This document shows positions 59,881-64,000 of a DNA stretch of 64,000 nt, in pieces. The translations under genes and the position numbers were made by a program. Origin of the DNA: Corbicula japonica (lineage: Eukaryota > Mollusca > Bivalvia > Venerida > Cyrenidae); assembly GCA_038501625.1 (NCBI GenBank), contig JAZAYU010000002.1, forward strand, positions 15,924,053-15,988,052, in the 5' to 3' direction. The notes under the pieces are model-generated. The model made no database searches, had not been told where the DNA came from, and saw only the letters and a list, made by a program, of their open reading frames with translations. Every line of letters begins with the position of its first letter. Position 1 is the stretch's first letter.

Positions 59881-61017
59881 GCTCCCTATTCTTCGAATAG
59901 TCGAGCAAAAAATCAGTTCCTTATAGTTTTCTGTAAACCGAGGAATCGTTTCGGAAGTTGTCTTCTGAAGACCGACAAGCAGTGGTATGACTTATATTAG
60001 TATGAAGGAAATTTTGATGATAAATTTATCTATATTGCCTATGTTGCTGGACACAAAGAAGTTGATATATAGCGATGGCCTTTAAAGAAGCAACCATAAT
60101 ATTAGAATATTCATTTTGCTTGTATTGCACTACTTTAACATGCATATAATCTATCTCGAGTATTCAAAATAATTAAATATTATGTTATGTGATATTGCAG
60201 GAAACAATAAGACGTAAATAATGGTAAACGTACTCTTCGCGTGACAAGTTGCTCGGGGACCAGACTAGCCAGAGTACAACAAATAAACAGTCAAGGAGGA
60301 ATAAATAATAAATATACAAAACTCACTTTTTTCGACTGCAGGCAAATACCTCACCTCTGTACGTCGTAGTAATGGTATGTTAGAGTATAGTCGTCTAAAC
60401 GTTCCTGTTTCAATTCATGTAGCATTTGTAAACTAGACAATAACAACCAATAAATGCCTCAAAACAATGGTCATCCTTTAAGTCAATCATACTGTACCAA
60501 TAATACATGCAAACAAAGAATAATCTCACCATTAACTGATTTTATGCGTGTGCCACCCCTTACTGTTTACCAAAGTCTGCCATTTTCGTAATGTACGAAA
60601 ATTTAGACGAAATTTTATTGTTACTAGTCTGCTGCAGGCATAGTTTATGGTTTACATGTTCTTGTTGTGAAATGATATAAATCATAAAACAAATATATTA
60701 TTTGACAAAAAATATGTCAAAATCAAATTCATGTGAAATAAAGTTATTTATCCCAAAACAGCATGCCCTTAAATATTTCGTTCATAAACAATTTTATTAA
60801 TATCTTCACTCGGAACACCTCTGATACGTTGGAGTACAATATGAAAGCTGTGTGCTAGAAAACTTATGTTGACAATAAATTACATTAAAACTCTCTTATG
60901 ACGAGTAAGTGTGGTGTATATTTTTGGTTGCGTTTTAAAGATTAGGGAGTATTGCGTTGATATCAGTTGTTTTCTATGACATATATCAAGTTTTGTTAGC
61001 TTAAATGACCATTATAT

Positions 61018-61041
61018 CAGCGACAAAATTCTTTGTCGCTG
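61018..61041. repeat. Perfect 10-bp hairpin
   Basis: CAGCGACAAA and TTTGTCGCTG with a 4-base loop. It is followed by AT-rich sequence rather than a T-run, and function is unknown. Confidence 0.7.
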
Positions 61042-61068
61042 TCTGCTATAGCGAACTGACGTAAAACG

Positions 61069-61127
61069 ATAAGACCTGACATAACAAGAAAATGAAAAAA
61101 TGATAAATAAGTTATGTCGGGTCTTAT
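61069..61127. repeat. 17-bp inverted repeat, possible mini-MITE
   Basis: ATAAGACCTGACATAAC (61069-61085) faces GTTATGTCGGGTCTTAT (61111-61127) with one mismatch across a 25-base A-rich spacer. Confidence 0.65.
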
Positions 61128-61640
61128 TTATAGGACTAGTTAGAGTAAGGCCATAAAACCACTTTTAGGTTATTAACAATCAGATGTAGAATCCAGTTAC
61201 AGATTTTTCACGGCGGTAAACACTTCTGTCCTTTTCGTTGTTGTTTGGGGTTTTATTAGCTGAAATTAAGACTGCATCTTGGTACCATTGTAATACCTTC
61301 TCGATAAGGCTATTCTGGAGTTTTCATTGAATCTTCCGCACATTTTTCTGCGTCTTCATCTCTTTGTTATAACTAACTGTATTACTATCTAAATTATGAT
61401 TAAATATTGATGTTTATATCCTAATTTACATTCTTACCTTTTTTTCTTTCGTTTCGTTTTCAAGCTTTTCCAGATTTAAGATCTCAGAACTAGCACCATC
61501 CAGTTATCTAGTGTTATTTTTCTAAAAATAAAATCAATTTCAATATAACTTGTGGCTGAATCAATTTCACTTTAGTGATTGGCTGTATACAATTAGTGTA
61601 CAAATGTGTAAAGTTTGATTGGTTGGATAGTTTACAATGA

Positions 61641-61732
61641 AATTGCCACTACTTGGGAGCGAACCCACACCGTCACGGCGACAGCGCCTAGCCCTGCAAT
61701 TCCAACAACGCAACCAATTGAGCTTACCGGAA
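61641..61732 (-). repeat. tRNA-like repeat module, inverted copy
   Basis: Minus-strand counterpart of 20382-20470: GGGTTCGCTCCC box B, a shared GCAGGGCTAGGCGCTGTCGC middle and a weakened box A (AAGCTCAATTGG). A short C-run and a CA repeat (61737-61755) separate it from the Naiad-related part. Confidence 0.6.
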
Positions 61733-61759
61733 CAACCCCCCCCCCCACACACACGCACA

Positions 61760-61935
61760 AAAAGGTTGATTGGATAGCCCTGATATATGTTAACATCACT
61801 GCATGACAACGGTAACGGGTTATTTAACTGATAACAGTACTGACTATATGTCTAACAACAACTGCATGACATCGGTAACGGGTTATTTTACTGATAACAG
61901 TACTGACTATATGTACGGGGAGACTTTTTATGGCC
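61760..61935 (-). mobile_element. Naiad 5'-end fragment with internal duplication
   Basis: On the minus strand it reads GGTGGCGGCCATAAAAAGTC and CTCCCCGTAC, as at the start of the Naiad unit, then a TAGTCAGTACTGTTATCAGT segment that occurs twice in tandem (~65-base unit) before the tRNA-like module. It shows the same arrangement as 20229-20470. Confidence 0.6.
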
Positions 61936-63815
61936 GCCACCAGGGCTTTTCATCCTTATATAACAGAGGCCTCTAAAAGGCCTCTTCCCAATCTAAAAAA
62001 TATAGTATTTTTTCCCAACTGCGGCTGAAATTCTTCTCAAAATGCTAGGTAGTATGTCCAAAAATGGTTAAAACTCCTCTGAGGGGTGCTTGAAAATTGA
62101 AGTATGAAAAATAAAGTGATAAAAATAAAGTGTACGTATCATTTAAAAATGTTAGGTTGAAGATATAAACAAAGGTAACTCTAAATATATAAACGATACT
62201 GATTTTCGTTCAGCACTTGACTAATTTCAAAACATGTCGCCATTTGTTCCTTACTATACAATTGACGGTTACTTCCGGAACATCATTTGCATTCTATAAA
62301 TTTAAAGCAGATTAGATCAAAGAACCACTTAAAACAAACGTGGGTTTAAATGTCACAAATAGTGTTTGTTTATTGAACCTGCGTTGATAAACGTATCGTT
62401 CTCCTGGTGTAAATGAGAAAAAATAAGGCTATGTCCTATGTGAATAAGTGATTTTTGAAATGTTCACACTATTTAGAGCATTACTTTTTAAGTTTTTATA
62501 CACGAAATCTGAATAGTAAATGTCAATATTATGTTTATGTGTAAGATTCAGGAAGACATTTGCATGAGGCAGATAAAATCTACATTGTTTTCTTTCTTGC
62601 AATTAAGTAACCACTAATTGTTTCAGTTGCTTGAAGCTAAAACATTTCAAAGACATGTAAACATTCCTTCTCCGAGCACTGATGCAAATGAGTTATGTTG
62701 CTTCTGGAAAATCAGATGTTCCCCGCAATAAGGTGATGTTTAAATGCCGACAGTTGCTAAACAACAAAGCGGTAAAATAAAGACTGATTGGTCCATATGA
62801 AATATTCTCTTAATATTTTCTTTTGAAGTGATCCTGTGGGACTGGCAGACTGTGGGGCTATCTTGCGCAAAGTCCAGTTCAGATGAAAAAGCGTCTTTAA
62901 CAATTAGAAGAATATTGTTGTAGTCGTACAGGCCTGTATTGTGACTGAACTATATTCAGTTTTTTTTTCAGGTTATTTCTTAAAGAATATTAGTTTCAAC
63001 TCAATGTCTCGCTGATCTCAGTTGAAATAACTTGGTAGGTCGGATATATCAATTCATTTTCAAAAACTATTTATTAATTGATATAATATTGTTTGCATAT
63101 TATCCTTTGTATATTGTCACTTTCTTTCAGTGTAAAAGTCCGTAATTTCTACACTCTTGTGCGGTACCCTCTGCATAAAAGCTTCTAAACATCTAATGAC
63201 TGAGACTCAAAAATAGACGTAACATGTGTCACCTCTTTGTTTCTCTCACATTAGCTTTAGTCAAATTGAATGTTTTTAATGAAAAACTACTTAACATTTT
63301 TCTTTTTTCCATTTTGCTGCTGTTAATGCGAAAGCACGATGTTCTTACTGCTCTTTAAGCTATATCTGCCCCACTCTAGGATTACCAAATGTCATGGTAT
63401 GTATACATTTGTCATACAAGACACCCATTACCTTTAGATGACTTGTTCTTAAATAATGCTTCAAAACATAAGTTCTCAAAAATATTGAACTTTAAACCCT
63501 ATGCTAGAGTTTGGACAATTGGGTAGGGGTAATAAACTTGTCACTCTGTTACATTTAGGATAACAATTTCAATTTATTTATAACCCCAACAAACAACCAA
63601 ACATATATTTTGGAATTCGGCAACCATATTGCCTTCAGCAAAAATATATATCCAAGAAATATCCTAAGAAAGTGACATAGTAATAACGACAGAAGATAAC
63701 GTAAGAAAATAATTGTAACAACAAAATAGTCATCAACTTTATCTTTATTTTTAAGACACTTTTGTTTTATCACTATACTCTGTTATGCTTCGTAAACAAG
63801 ATGTTTTTGCGTAAT
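61936..63815. other. Intergenic, no gene recognised
   Basis: AT-rich DNA. A minus-strand 72-codon frame at 63555-63773 is hydrophobic and lysine-rich, with no recognisable identity. Confidence 0.5.
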
Positions 63816-64000
63816 TATCCCCCGCCGCATAGCGGCTGGGGATATAGGAATGGTCTTCGTCCGTCCGTCCGTCCGTCCGTCCTTCCGTGCGTGCGTGCAC
63901 ATTTCGTGTCTGGACCATAACTTTTCAACCCCTAGAAAGAATTCCATTAAACTTTGATCAAATGTTCTCCCCATCAAGACGACATGCAGAACACATGTTC
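63816..64000. mobile_element. Start of an array-type element, cut by window end
   Basis: Opens with the hairpin CCCCGCCGCATAGCGGCTGG, then a run of CCGT units (about 63858-63883) and GTGCGTGCGTGCAC, followed by GGACCATAACTTTTCAACC. This GC-rich hairpin plus (CCGT)n edge is the mirror of the GACGGACGGAC end at 57437-57520. Confidence 0.65.

Larger units (their letters stand above)
59881..61640. other. Intergenic with two hairpins
   Basis: AT-rich, no gene recognised. The only structures are the inverted repeats listed at 61018-61041 and 61069-61127. Confidence 0.45.

Overview
This window looks like genomic DNA from a bivalve mollusc, probably a marine clam. It is AT-rich, has almost no host genes, and is packed with repeats. 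The clues are a tRNA-derived SINE of molluscan type, tandem-array elements built on a GTGACCTTGACC core, and a Naiad-type Penelope-like element (PLE) whose reading frame is interrupted only by UGA codons. Selenocysteine-encoding Naiads have been reported from clams and spiders. The assignment to bivalves is inference.

Layout. Bases 1-15450 hold a pair of diverged segmental duplicates (95-2412 and 13073-15443), two related MITEs (3139-3382 and 7501-7687), the only recognisable host-type gene (a C2H2 zinc-finger gene at 8981-10095 with an apparent one-base frameshift), and a SINE with a perfect 12-bp target duplication (12250-12565). Bases 15450-37244 are a graveyard of short repeats: degraded Naiad ends on both strands, a palindromic MITE family, a dispersed repeat called R1 here, a composite tandem-array element (22843-24203), a dead Tc1/mariner-like element (24773-25996) and a GC-richer TIR element full of ACGTT motifs (36132-36840).

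The centrepiece is 37245-53009. It is a head-to-tail array of a 4189-bp Naiad retroelement: one 5'-truncated copy followed by three complete copies, almost identical. Each complete copy encodes one 1069-residue frame with an N-terminal GIY-YIG endonuclease, a linker with a CxC-type motif, and a C-terminal PLE reverse transcriptase. The frame has four in-frame TGA codons, no TAA or TAG before a terminal TAA, and no frameshift. The TGAs lie where Naiad and PLE proteins typically carry cysteines, including the endonuclease zinc ligand and the linker CxC motif. A SECIS-like fold begins right after the TAA. The simplest reading is a retrotransposon polyprotein with four selenocysteines.

Bases 53010-64000 are again repeats: a tandem-repeat element split by an internally deleted LTR retroelement (54066-55384), two further GTGACCTTGACC arrays (56422-57545 and 57782-59880), inverted Naiad 5'-end material joined to a tRNA-like module (61641-61935), and the start of another element at the window edge. 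The Naiad supplies its own endonuclease and polymerase. Its selenoprotein reading would depend on the host selenocysteine machinery. The dispersed fragments show that the same lineage has been seeding this locus for a long time.
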